Source: Selenomonadales bacterium 4137-cl
GTDB taxonomy: Bacteria; Bacillota; Negativicutes; Sporomusales; UBA7701
Assembly (NCBI GenBank): GCA_032334055.1
Contig: JAUOZS010000001.1
Location: 3,434,001 to 3,498,000 of the forward strand
Length of the DNA stretch: 64,000 nt
Direction of reading: 5' to 3'
This document shows positions 9,475-18,118 of this stretch, piece by piece (position 1 is the stretch's first letter; each line of letters opens with the position of its first letter). The position numbers and the translations under genes were made by a program. The notes under the pieces were generated by a model that saw only the letters and a list, made by a program, of their open reading frames with translations, ran no database searches and had not been told where the DNA came from.

Positions 9475-10614
9475 CTAGCGGAGTATAGCCCCCGAAATAA
9501 CCATCTTCTGCACCTGGTTGGTGCCCTCGTATATCTGGGCGATCTTGGCGTCGCGCATCAGACGCTCGACCGGATACTCCCGGCTGTAGCCATAACCGCC
9601 GAAGACCTGGACCGCGTCGGTGGACACCTCCATGGCGATGTCGGATGCGTACAGCTTGGCCATCGCCGCCTCCTTGGAATACGGCAAGCCGTTCTGCTTG
9701 TTGTAAGCCGCCCGGTAAGTCAGCAGCCTGGCGCAGTCGACCTTCACGGCCATGTCGGCCAGCATGAAGGCTACGGCCTGGTTGGCGGAGATCGGTTTGC
9801 CGAACTGCACCCGTTCCTTCGAATACTTGACGGCCTGGTCGAGAGCCGCCTGGGCAATGCCCAGCCCCTGCGTGGCGATGCCGATGCGGCCGCCGTCGAG
9901 GGTGGTCATGGCGATCTTGAAGCCCTCGCCCTCCTTGCCGAGGAGATTTTCCTTCGGCACCTTCACGTCCTGGAAAATCAGCTCCTGGGTCTGCGAAGAG
10001 CGGATGCCCATCTTATGTTCCTTCTTGCCGAAGGTGAAGCCGGGCATGCCCTTTTCGAAAATGAAGGCGCTGATGCCCTTGACGCCCTTCGTTTTGTCGG
10101 TCATGGCGAAAACCACATAAGTCTCGGCCTCGCCGCCATTGGTGATGAAAATCTTGCTGCCGTTCACGAGATAGTGGTCGCCATTGTCGACGGCCACCGT
10201 CTGCTGGGAGGCGGCATCGGTGCCGGCGTTCGGTTCGGTGAGGGCGAAAGCGCCGACCTTCTTGCCCTCGACCAGCGGCACAAGGTATTTCTGCTTCTGC
10301 TCCTCGGTCCCGTAGGCGAAAATCGGCCAGGCGCACAGCGACACTGTCGCCATATACGACACGCCGATGCCGGCGTCGGCCTTGCAGATTTCCTCGGCGG
10401 CCAGCACGTAGCTGAGATAGTCGCCGTCGGCGCCGCCGTACTTCTCGGGGAAACAGATGCCGTTGAGGCCGAGCTCGCCGATCGCGTCAAGGAGCGCGCG
10501 ATCCGGCGTCTCGTTCTCGTCCCGCTCGGCCGCTCCCGGAGCGACCTGCTTCTCGGCGAATTCGCGGACCATCTTCTGCATCATCACTTGATCTTCAGTC
10601 AACTCAAAGCGCAT
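9475..10614 (-). CDS. Acyl-CoA dehydrogenase (short-chain, butyryl-CoA dehydrogenase-like)
   Basis: 379 residues, the usual length for short-chain acyl-CoA dehydrogenases. Signatures ALTEPNAGTDAASQ and the C-terminal QVFGGYGYSREYPVERLMRD are present, and the catalytic glutamate lies in IYEGTNQVQ. FAD-dependent alpha,beta-oxidation of a short acyl-CoA is expected. GGAGGAAGAGAA precedes the ATG. It stands between the 4-hydroxybutyryl-CoA dehydratase homologue and MaoC hydratase. No etfAB genes are adjacent, so electron-transfer flavoprotein must be supplied from elsewhere. Confidence 0.92.
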   Translation of the reverse strand: MRFELTEDQVMMQKMVREFAEKQVAPGAAERDENETPDRALLDAIGELGLNGICFPEKYGGADGDYLSYVLAAEEICKADAGIGVSYMATVSLCAWPIFAYGTEEQKQKYLVPLVEGKKVGAFALTEPNAGTDAASQQTVAVDNGDHYLVNGSKIFITNGGEAETYVVFAMTDKTKGVKGISAFIFEKGMPGFTFGKKEHKMGIRSSQTQELIFQDVKVPKENLLGKEGEGFKIAMTTLDGGRIGIATQGLGIAQAALDQAVKYSKERVQFGKPISANQAVAFMLADMAVKVDCARLLTYRAAYNKQNGLPYSKEAAMAKLYASDIAMEVSTDAVQVFGGYGYSREYPVERLMRDAKIAQIYEGTNQVQKMVISGAILR

Positions 10615-10654
10615 TTCTCTTCCTCCACTTCATATACTTCACAATCGCTCTGAC

Positions 10655-12124
10655 CTACTGCGGGGCGGTATCAGCGCCCGCTATCCCGGCGATCTTCTTC
10701 GCCAGTTCCTTCTTGCCCTCGATATTGCCCTGGCGGGCGATCATGATCCGCTGCGCCTGAGGCGAACCGGCGCCATGCATCGACTCGGTGCGGTAGCCGA
10801 CCGCCGCCGTCCCCAGCGTCAGGTTCTCCACCAGCCTGAGCACCCGCAGGCGGTGCTCGGTAGGCACGCCCGCCGTCCCGCCCAGGTACTTCTCGATTTT
10901 CGGGCCGATCTCCGGATGGCGGAGATCCTTCTCCGACGGCATGGTCACGAACAGGCCGCCGGCGATGTCCTCGGCCAACCGGGCGATCTCGTACGGGAAG
11001 CGGGTCACGTTCTGCTTGCACACGTTGGCCAGCAGCATATCGATCAGATACGTCCCTGAAGCCGTCCGCGACCCGGCGGCCGAGCAGGCGATGCCGCAGG
11101 CATACAACGTCTCGTTGAGGTGAACCATCTCGATCAGCTTATCCTTGACATGCGACGCCTTCGCCGCCCCGTTATACTCGGCGGCCAGCGCGGCGGCGCC
11201 GATCAGCACGTCGCCCACCCCCACCTTGCAGCCGCCGTAGCTCTGGCGATGATACCCGGCGAACCGCTCCACCAGCGCGCCGCTGTAGCGGTACTCGCCG
11301 CACATGAACACGTCTTTCCACGGCACGAACACATCCTCGAAAATCACCAGCGACTCGTGGCCGCCGAACGTGCTGTTGCCGGTATCGATGTCCCCGCCTT
11401 CCAGCTTGCGGGTGTCGCACGACTGGCGACCGTAAATATAAGTTATGCCGGCCGCGTCGGCGGGCACGGCGAAACACACCGCGTAATCCGCGTCCGCCTC
11501 GCCCATGCTGATCGTCGGCATCACCAGGATCCAGTGGGAATTTAGCGCCCCCGTCTGGTGGCACTTCGCCCCGCGCACCACAATGCCGTCAGCCCGTTTT
11601 TCCGCCACGCGGAGGAATAGGTCGGGGTCGGCCTGCTTGTGGGGCGGCAGACTGCGGTCGCCCTTAGGGTCGGTCATCGCCCCGTCGACCGTCAGGTCCC
11701 CATCCTGGACCAGGCGGATAAAATCGTTGAACCGCGTGTGATATTCCGTCCCCAGCGCCTGGTCCATCTCGAAGGTCACGCTCTCCACGGCGTTGATCGC
11801 GTCCATACCGACGCAACGCTGAAAACACGCGGCCGTCTTCTGGCCCAGCAGCCGCTGCATCTTCACCTTCTTCATCAGGTCGTCGGCGCTCTGATGCAGA
11901 TGGGTGAAACGGTTGATCTTCCGCCCCGTCAGGTGCGAGGTCGCCGTCATCAGCTCCGCGTGGGCCGGGTCGTGCGCCAGCGAATAAGTCATCTTCACCG
12001 CGTTGAGCGACGGACGGATGACGGGATGATCGACCGGATTGGCGACCTTCTCGCCCAGCAGATACAGGTTGAACTTCATCTTGCGCAGACTTTCCTCGTA
12101 CTGCGCCGCCGTCATGAGCGCCAT
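10655..12124 (-). CDS. abfD: 4-hydroxybutyryl-CoA dehydratase / vinylacetyl-CoA isomerase homologue
   Basis: 489 residues, HpaB/AbfD family. The four [4Fe-4S] ligands of the Clostridium aminobutyricum enzyme are all present at nearly the same positions: Cys100 and Cys104 (AACFQRCVG), His292 (GYHRQ) and Cys299 (GGCKVG). This separates it from flavin monooxygenases such as HpaB. The known reaction is the radical FAD/Fe-S dehydration of 4-hydroxybutyryl-CoA to crotonyl-CoA. It follows iorB immediately and precedes an acyl-CoA dehydrogenase and an enoyl-CoA hydratase, so the true substrate could be a different 4-hydroxyacyl-CoA. Start supported by GGAGGGCTGAT before ATG. Confidence 0.88.
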   Translation of the reverse strand: MALMTAAQYEESLRKMKFNLYLLGEKVANPVDHPVIRPSLNAVKMTYSLAHDPAHAELMTATSHLTGRKINRFTHLHQSADDLMKKVKMQRLLGQKTAACFQRCVGMDAINAVESVTFEMDQALGTEYHTRFNDFIRLVQDGDLTVDGAMTDPKGDRSLPPHKQADPDLFLRVAEKRADGIVVRGAKCHQTGALNSHWILVMPTISMGEADADYAVCFAVPADAAGITYIYGRQSCDTRKLEGGDIDTGNSTFGGHESLVIFEDVFVPWKDVFMCGEYRYSGALVERFAGYHRQSYGGCKVGVGDVLIGAAALAAEYNGAAKASHVKDKLIEMVHLNETLYACGIACSAAGSRTASGTYLIDMLLANVCKQNVTRFPYEIARLAEDIAGGLFVTMPSEKDLRHPEIGPKIEKYLGGTAGVPTEHRLRVLRLVENLTLGTAAVGYRTESMHGAGSPQAQRIMIARQGNIEGKKELAKKIAGIAGADTAPQ

Positions 12125-12125
12125 A

Positions 12126-12722
12126 TCAGCCCTCCTTGCCTATCAGGCCGCGGCCGACCGCGAACGCGCGGCTGTCGTCGGCGTGGAACTTCTCGTCCAC
12201 CATCGTCAGCAGTTTCTTCAGGACTACATCGGGCGGCAGGATATTGCTCACCGCCGTAAACGCCCCCAGCATAACCACGTTGGTCAGCAACACATTGCCG
12301 AGCTCCTTGGCCGCCCTGGTCGCGTTGAGGAAATGGCCGGCAAGCCCTTTCTCCCTGATGACCGCCACGATCTGCTCGGTGCTCGGGTATTCGTCCACCT
12401 TAAGGTTGGCGAGAATGGTCGGCACCGGCGCGGTATTGATGATGAACGTGCCCTTCTTGCTCAGCAGGCCTATATAGCGCAACGCCTCCAGCGGCTCGAA
12501 CCCGAGCAGCACGTCCGCCTGCCCGGCCGGCACCAGCGGCGAGAAAATTTCGCCGTCGGCAATCCGCACGTGGGACAGCACCGAACCGCCCCGCTGGGCC
12601 GCGCCCTTCGTCTCCGTATTGACAACGTTATAGCCGGCATCCATCGCGCACTTGGCGACGACCTGGGAAGCGAGAATGTTCCCCTGGCCGCCGACGCCGG
12701 CGATCACTAAATCGAACTTCAT
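12126..12722 (-). CDS. iorB: Indolepyruvate:ferredoxin oxidoreductase, beta subunit
   Basis: 198 residues from the ATG at 12722, overlapping the iorA stop as ATGA. It has the gamma-type 2-oxoacid oxidoreductase fold motif GVGGQGNILASQVVA and the segment TETKGAAQRGGSVLSHVRI. With IorA it oxidatively decarboxylates aryl (or other) pyruvates to acyl-CoA, reducing ferredoxin. An in-frame upstream extension to 12932 lies entirely within iorA and is not coding. Confidence 0.92.
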   Translation of the reverse strand: MKFDLVIAGVGGQGNILASQVVAKCAMDAGYNVVNTETKGAAQRGGSVLSHVRIADGEIFSPLVPAGQADVLLGFEPLEALRYIGLLSKKGTFIINTAPVPTILANLKVDEYPSTEQIVAVIREKGLAGHFLNATRAAKELGNVLLTNVVMLGAFTAVSNILPPDVVLKKLLTMVDEKFHADDSRAFAVGRGLIGKEG

Positions 12723-14533
12723 TTTATGGCCCCCCTCTTGCATACCGATACGCATACGCCGCAGCCGTTGCAGGCGCTCGGCTCGATAACCGCCTTGCCG
12801 TCGCTCAGAGTAATGGCCGGGCAGCCGAATGTCCGCACGCACAGGCCGCAGCCGTTGCACACCGCCACATCCACCGCCACCTGCCGCGGCGTATACGAAA
12901 TCCTGCCCTCGCGGCCGAACTTCAGATAGCACAGCGCCTCGGCGACAACCACCTTTACGCCCGTTTCCGCCGTGGCCTCGGCGATCACCCGGGCCGTCTC
13001 CTCCACATTATACGGATTGCAGCGGAACACCTTCGCGCCCATCGCCGCCGCCACCGCGCCCGGCTCGATCGGCGCCACCGGCTGATTGAGATTGTTGGCG
13101 CTGCCGGGGTGGGGCTGGAAGCCGGTCATCGCCGTCGTCGAATTGTAGGCGATCACCACCGTGATGTCGGCGCCGTTATAAATGGCGCTCGCCAACCCGG
13201 TCAGGCCGTTATGGAAAAAGGTCGAATCGCCGATCAGCGCGTACACCGGCTTGTCGAACCCGGCCTTCTTGATGCCGTAGGCCATCGGAATGGACGACCC
13301 CATGCAATAGATGGTCGCCTGCAGATTCATCGGTTCGAAAGTTCCCGCGTCGTGGCAGCCGATATCGCCGGTGACCACGCCGCCGTTCCCGCGCACCACC
13401 TCTTTCAGGGCTACCAGCAACCCGCGATGGCTGCAGCCGGAACACTGGGTCCGCGTGCGCGCCGGCACGTACTGGCCCTGCGGCGGGGCGGGGTACGGCT
13501 TGCCTGCTAAAGCCGCCTCCACCGCCGTCAGCACCAGATTCGCCGACAGCTCGCCCTCCTTGGGCAGATAGCCGCTGCGGCCCAGCACCTCCAGCACGAT
13601 CTTGTGCTCAAAACACAGCTGCTTAATAATATTTTCCACCACCGGCTCAACTTCCTCGAACACCACGACCCGCTTCAGGCCGCGCACGAAATCAAGCACC
13701 TTGCCCTCCGGCAGCGGCAGGGTCGAAAGCTTGAGGATAGGCAGCTTGGCGCCGTGGATCCTTTCCGCCTCCTTAAGGAAAGCGTAGCCGATGCCGCAGC
13801 CGATGAAGCCGGTTTCTCCCGGCGCCTTCTCGACGCTGTTGAACGGCGAAGCCTCCATCACCGCCCTCAGTTCGGCCTGCTTGGCGTTCAGCCAGCGATG
13901 CCGCATCTTCGGCCTGAGCTCGCCGCCGGATTCCTTCTCCACCACCGCCGACATCACGAACCGCTTGCGGTCGATCACAAACTCGGCCGGGCGGCTCTCG
14001 GCGCCAAGCTCGCCGTGCTCCACCAGCCCGCCGGCGTGGTTGACGCGCATAACCGGGCGAAGAGCGAAGACCACCTCGGTCTTCTCCGACAGCTCGAACG
14101 CCGCCTTGGTCATCTCGTAGGCCTCCTGCACGCTCGACGGGTCGAACATCGGCAGGTGGGCGTAATTATGGACCAGGATCCGCGTATCCTCCTCGCACTG
14201 CGACGACAGACCGCCCGGATCGTCGGCGGTGACCAGCACCATCCCGGCCCTGATGCCGGTAAAATTGACATGCATCAGAAAATCCGCCGCCGCGTTGGTG
14301 CCGTTGTGCTTCATAACCGCCATCGACCGCTGATTGGTCAACGACGACGCCGTCGCCACCTCGAAGGCGTGCTTCTCGTTCGCCGACCACTCGGCGTACA
14401 CGCCGGGATAACCGCCGCACAGGTCGACGATCTCGGTAGCCGGCGTTCCCGGATAGCCGGCGACGACCCTGACGCCGGCCTCCGCCGCCCCCCGGGCGAT
14501 CGCCTCGTTGCCCAGCATAAACTCTTTACACAT
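12719..14533 (-). CDS. iorA: Indolepyruvate:ferredoxin oxidoreductase, alpha subunit
   Basis: 604 residues from the ATG at 14533 (MCKEFMLGNEAIARG), preceded by GGGAGGAAAGTCG. It carries the thiamine-diphosphate region GDIGCHDAGTFEP and two C-terminal [4Fe-4S] ferredoxin motifs, CNGCGLCVRTFGCP and CNGCGVCVSVCKRG. The first motif has only one residue plus Phe-Gly before its last Cys, slightly atypical. It catalyses 2-oxoacid to acyl-CoA oxidation in amino-acid fermentation. It is the first gene of the operon downstream of the four-site operator array. Confidence 0.94.
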   Translation of the reverse strand: MCKEFMLGNEAIARGAAEAGVRVVAGYPGTPATEIVDLCGGYPGVYAEWSANEKHAFEVATASSLTNQRSMAVMKHNGTNAAADFLMHVNFTGIRAGMVLVTADDPGGLSSQCEEDTRILVHNYAHLPMFDPSSVQEAYEMTKAAFELSEKTEVVFALRPVMRVNHAGGLVEHGELGAESRPAEFVIDRKRFVMSAVVEKESGGELRPKMRHRWLNAKQAELRAVMEASPFNSVEKAPGETGFIGCGIGYAFLKEAERIHGAKLPILKLSTLPLPEGKVLDFVRGLKRVVVFEEVEPVVENIIKQLCFEHKIVLEVLGRSGYLPKEGELSANLVLTAVEAALAGKPYPAPPQGQYVPARTRTQCSGCSHRGLLVALKEVVRGNGGVVTGDIGCHDAGTFEPMNLQATIYCMGSSIPMAYGIKKAGFDKPVYALIGDSTFFHNGLTGLASAIYNGADITVVIAYNSTTAMTGFQPHPGSANNLNQPVAPIEPGAVAAAMGAKVFRCNPYNVEETARVIAEATAETGVKVVVAEALCYLKFGREGRISYTPRQVAVDVAVCNGCGLCVRTFGCPAITLSDGKAVIEPSACNGCGVCVSVCKRGAIK

Positions 14534-14639
14534 CGACTTTCCTCCCATTTCAAGCTCAGAATAATAATTGGCATCCGCCTGGCAATTAAGCCCTTGCGGC
14601 CGACGCACAGCTCCGGCCGCCCACAGGCGCCCTTTACTT

Positions 14640-14655
14640 GTTCATATATATGAAC
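14640..14655. promoter_or_regulatory. Operator-like palindrome, site 1 (GTTC-N8-GAAC)
   Basis: GTTCATATATATGAAC, a perfect 16-bp palindrome. It is the first of four 16-bp GTTC-N8-GAAC sites between the IclR-type gene and iorA. Confidence 0.65.
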
Positions 14656-14658
14656 GCT

Positions 14659-14674
14659 GTTCATCTCCACGAAC
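14659..14674. promoter_or_regulatory. Operator-like palindrome, site 2
   Basis: GTTCATCTCCACGAAC. It starts exactly 19 bp after site 1. Confidence 0.6.
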
Positions 14675-14737
14675 ACAGGCATGGCCGTCATCTTCGCCCG
14701 CACTCAAGCCTGCGGGAACCTCGGCGACAACCAGACA

Positions 14738-14753
14738 GTTCATTATATCGAAC
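14738..14753. promoter_or_regulatory. Operator-like palindrome, site 3
   Basis: GTTCATTATATCGAAC, near-perfect palindrome; first member of the second pair. Confidence 0.6.
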
Positions 14754-14756
14754 ACA

Positions 14757-14772
14757 GTTCACCATTATGAAC
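14757..14772. promoter_or_regulatory. Operator-like palindrome, site 4
   Basis: GTTCACCATTATGAAC. It starts exactly 19 bp after site 3, repeating the spacing of sites 1 and 2. The rest of 14534-14891 holds the iorA leader and no gene I can support. Confidence 0.6.
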
Positions 14773-14891
14773 AAAATAAAACTGTTGTTTATGGCGACAG
14801 TATTCTTGGCGCTGTTACGATTTTCCTGCCGGCGCACAACTTAATTTATCTTACCGCCGCCGCACCCGCATACCCCGCGCCGGTGACCGGT

Positions 14892-15665
14892 CTACACCTT
14901 TCCCAGGCGCATCGATACATGCCCGGCCATCGCGCGGACCTTCGCGACCACCGCCGGCATCATGTCTCCTTCGTACGCGCGGCCGGCCGCCATCGTCACG
15001 CTCAGCGCGGCCACCGTCTTGTGGGATTTGTCGACGATCGGCGCGGCCACGCAAATGCCGCCGGGAATAATCTCCTGATTGTCAACGGCATAGCCCTGCT
15101 CGGCCACTTTGCCCAGTTCGGCGACGAGCGCACCGAAGTCTGTCAGCGTATTGTCGGTGTAGCGCTCAAGCTGGATGCCGCCAATGCGGGCTTCGAGCTC
15201 CTCATCCGGCAGCGTCGATAACAGCACCTTGCCGATCGCGGTGGCGTGGGCCGGGATACGGTAGCCGATCGTTGCCACCACGCTGACGTCTCTCGACCCG
15301 TGATGCTTGGCGATATAGACGATGTGCCGCCCGTCGAGGATGCCGGCGTGGGTCGTCTCCCCGAACTCGTCGCTCAGCTTCTTGATGCCCTGGGAAATCT
15401 CCCGGGAAATATTGGTGTTGTTGATGCAGACCGCGCTGATCTGTATAAGCTTCAACCCTGGGTAATAAACCCGCGTTTCGGGGTCGTAATCCAGGTAATC
15501 ACTGTTGACAAGCTCGTGCAGCAGCAGCGACAGCGAACTTTTCGGAATGTCGAGGTGGTGCAGGATAGCGGTGAAATTGGGCGGTTTGGCGCTTTTGGCG
15601 ATATAGCCGATAATATCCAGGGTGCGGGACGCCGATTTCACCAGCGGCGCTTTGCTGCCTGCCAC
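14892..15665 (-). CDS. IclR-family transcriptional regulator
   Basis: 257 residues from the GTG at 15665 (VAGSKAPLVKSASRTLDIIGYIA), which has GGGGG eight bases upstream; an ATG at 15710 lacks a good site. The N-terminal winged helix-turn-helix (about 10-75) is followed by an IclR effector domain with ETTHAGILDGRHIVYIAKHHG and RIPAHATAIGKVLLS. The gene sits just upstream of the ior operon in the same direction. The four palindromes between them make it the probable regulator of that operon; the ligand is unknown, perhaps an arylpyruvate or organic acid. Confidence 0.9.
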   Translation of the reverse strand: MAGSKAPLVKSASRTLDIIGYIAKSAKPPNFTAILHHLDIPKSSLSLLLHELVNSDYLDYDPETRVYYPGLKLIQISAVCINNTNISREISQGIKKLSDEFGETTHAGILDGRHIVYIAKHHGSRDVSVVATIGYRIPAHATAIGKVLLSTLPDEELEARIGGIQLERYTDNTLTDFGALVAELGKVAEQGYAVDNQEIIPGGICVAAPIVDKSHKTVAALSVTMAAGRAYEGDMMPAVVAKVRAMAGHVSMRLGKV

Positions 15666-15779
15666 GGTATAACCCCCTTTTCGTTTGGGTTTCGGCAAAA
15701 ACACCGACATACGACAGTGTTATTCCATAAAAGGCGCGTCATCCCCTGCCGTTCGGCCCGAAAAACACAAGTATCCGCC

Positions 15780-17927
15780 TTACTCGCCGGCCTTTTCCGC
15801 CACTATACCGATGAACACTTCTACCAACCGGGGATCGAACTGCACGCCGGCAAACCGTCTCAGCTCTCCGACAGCGTCCCGTTGCGTCATGGCTTTGCGG
15901 TAAGGCCGGTTGCTCGTCATGGCGTCAAAAGCATCCGCAATGGACAGAATGCGGCATTCCAGAGGAATCTCCTCCCCGCTAAGGCCAAGAGGATAGCCCC
16001 TCCCGTTCCACCACTCGTGGTGCTTGAGGATAAAATCGCTGATCGGGACAAACTCGGGTACCGATTGGGCAATCCGATGACCAATCTCGGAGTGGCGCTC
16101 CATCTCCTTCCTTTCCTCGGCGGTCAGCGGGCCGGGCTTGAAAAGCAGCGCATCGGCGATACCCACCTTGCCGATATCATGGAACTGGGCCAGCAGACTG
16201 AGATCATTTAGCTGCGATTCCTTCAGCGCCAGCCTTCTCGCCATCGCCACCACCAGTCCGAGAAGGCGCTGGGAATGGCCTTCGGTGATAAAATCGCGCG
16301 CCTTCAGCAACTCCAGCATGCCGTTTACAAGCGTGTTGCGGTTGCTGTGGCTGCTTGACAACTTGCGGCGGTACATGAAATCGTCCGCCTGTTTCAGAAG
16401 GTCGCGCACGGTGGCCTCACTCGGACTGGAGCCCCCGTAGTAGGCCCACCCGACCGACAGACTCAGCTTCAGGCCAACGCCGCCGAAATCTCCGATCTTC
16501 ACTTCCCGCCGCATCTTGCGGCTTGCCTCCTGAACCTCGTCCTCGCCGATATCGGTCATCACGGCCGCAAACTCATCGCCTCCCAACCGCGCGACGAAAC
16601 CCTCGCCGCTCACAGTCTCACCGATGATCGTCGCCACTTCGCACAACACCCTGTCTCCGACCGAATGACCGAAAGAATCGTTGATCAGTTTCAGCCCGTC
16701 GAGATCACAGCATATCACCCCTATCCCCTTGGGCCGGCTCGCGATCAGGCGGAGAATGGCCTCCTCGAAGTACGTCCGGTTAAACATTCCCGTCAGCGGG
16801 TCGTGCAAACCCAGATAAAGCAGCCTCTGCTCGGCTTTCTTGCGGACCGCGAGCTCCCGTTTAACCGAATCCAGCAGCCCGGTTATTTCCGCCTGCGACG
16901 CTTCGATCTGCGCCAGCATCGCGTTCATCGCCGCAGCCGCCCCCGACAGCTCGTCGCGGCCAGGCAAGTCCAGCCTGACCGAATAATCCTTCTCCCCGAT
17001 AAGTGAATGAATAAACGTCCCCAGCTTTCTGACCCGCGCGAGAACCAACCTGTCCAGAACCAACAGAGTGATCATCGTCAGCAGCACCCCGAAAACCGCC
17101 GCAGCCAGCAGGAAAAACCGCATTTGCGCCTGGCCCTGCTTGTAAATATCCCTGGGCGTGGTGCTGACCAGGAACAAGCCTTTCTCGCCGCTTGCACCGA
17201 CTAACGGGTAATACGCGGTTATGACCTCGTCACCCGTTTGCAGGATGACCCCGTCGCCCGCTTGCTCACGGCCGGCGTCCGCCAGGCTGCCGCCGTCCTC
17301 CCCGATCGCCACCTTCACCTGCGTCCGGCGGCTGATCTCCGCCATCAGCGCCGCGTCCCCATATTTCGCGAAGACGAATAGCCCCGGGCTGGGGCCGCTC
17401 TTGTCGCTTCTCAGTATTCTCTGCATGGCAAACAAAACTGGTTGTCCTTCCACCACAACAAAGCTTTTCAATTTTTCCTCGCCTTTAAGAACCGCGCCCT
17501 GCTCACCGGCCACCTTTTCCATCGCCGCCAGCAAAGCCCCGGGAACTTTGGTCTCGGTTTTCTTCTCCTGATCCACCGCTTTGGCGAACAGCACCCGCCC
17601 CCGCGCGTCGGTGACAAGCGCCACATTAATCTTCAAGTTAGCCATTTGAGCGTCAGGCAGGTTCTTCTCCACAAATTCCCGGTCACTGACATCCCGGGCG
17701 AAAGCAGCCAGGTCGTCCCATGGCGCCCAGTCGCCGACCAGCGATCCCAGAATGTCAAGCTCCTCTTCCCAGGCGAGCCGCGTCCTGGTAACGTTATTCA
17801 TCACCTCCTCCCGTTCGAGGCTGAGGTAGCTCTCCCCCCACACCATCCGTCCCAGGAGAAGCATCGCGCCAACAAAAGAAACGATCAGCAGCACTTGCAG
17901 CATGGCTATTTTACGACCCAAGCCCAT
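15780..17927 (-). CDS. CHASE4-HAMP-GGDEF-HD-GYP cyclic-di-GMP enzyme
   Basis: 715 residues. Order: membrane helix about 9-29, extracytoplasmic CHASE4-like sensor (WAPWDD at 67-72), second helix about 271-292, HAMP linker, GGDEF domain with intact GGDEF at 449-453, then HD-GYP domain with HD at 583-584, HSEIGH and NGRGYP about 641-646. It should both make (diguanylate cyclase) and degrade (phosphodiesterase) c-di-GMP in response to an outside signal, though which activity dominates cannot be read from sequence. The ATG follows CTGGGGGTACTTACA. It is monocistronic. Confidence 0.93.
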   Translation of the reverse strand: MGLGRKIAMLQVLLIVSFVGAMLLLGRMVWGESYLSLEREEVMNNVTRTRLAWEEELDILGSLVGDWAPWDDLAAFARDVSDREFVEKNLPDAQMANLKINVALVTDARGRVLFAKAVDQEKKTETKVPGALLAAMEKVAGEQGAVLKGEEKLKSFVVVEGQPVLFAMQRILRSDKSGPSPGLFVFAKYGDAALMAEISRRTQVKVAIGEDGGSLADAGREQAGDGVILQTGDEVITAYYPLVGASGEKGLFLVSTTPRDIYKQGQAQMRFFLLAAAVFGVLLTMITLLVLDRLVLARVRKLGTFIHSLIGEKDYSVRLDLPGRDELSGAAAAMNAMLAQIEASQAEITGLLDSVKRELAVRKKAEQRLLYLGLHDPLTGMFNRTYFEEAILRLIASRPKGIGVICCDLDGLKLINDSFGHSVGDRVLCEVATIIGETVSGEGFVARLGGDEFAAVMTDIGEDEVQEASRKMRREVKIGDFGGVGLKLSLSVGWAYYGGSSPSEATVRDLLKQADDFMYRRKLSSSHSNRNTLVNGMLELLKARDFITEGHSQRLLGLVVAMARRLALKESQLNDLSLLAQFHDIGKVGIADALLFKPGPLTAEERKEMERHSEIGHRIAQSVPEFVPISDFILKHHEWWNGRGYPLGLSGEEIPLECRILSIADAFDAMTSNRPYRKAMTQRDAVGELRRFAGVQFDPRLVEVFIGIVAEKAGE

Positions 17928-18054
17928 TGTAAGTACCCCCAGTTATTGAAACTAAGGTATTATTCTCCATGGTTCGTCAATAGCCGGCGCTCATTCCTTC
18001 TGACTAAAGGTAGATATACTTTCCGGCGACGGCGACGTCAGTCCCTCCGCGCAA

Positions 18055-18086
18055 CGGAAAACAGCGGCACAGGCCGCTGTTTTCCG
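18055..18086 (-). terminator. 14-bp hairpin after the PLP-enzyme gene
   Basis: Perfect 14-bp stem (18055-18068 with 18073-18086), loop of 4, core AACAGCGGC/GCCGCTGTT. It lies 33 bp beyond the stop of the amino-acid scavenging operon. The same core is reused in the hairpin at 26709-26732. Confidence 0.6.
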
Positions 18087-18118
18087 TTTGTTTCCCGCTG
18101 CTCGGTTCGCTCGTCCCT

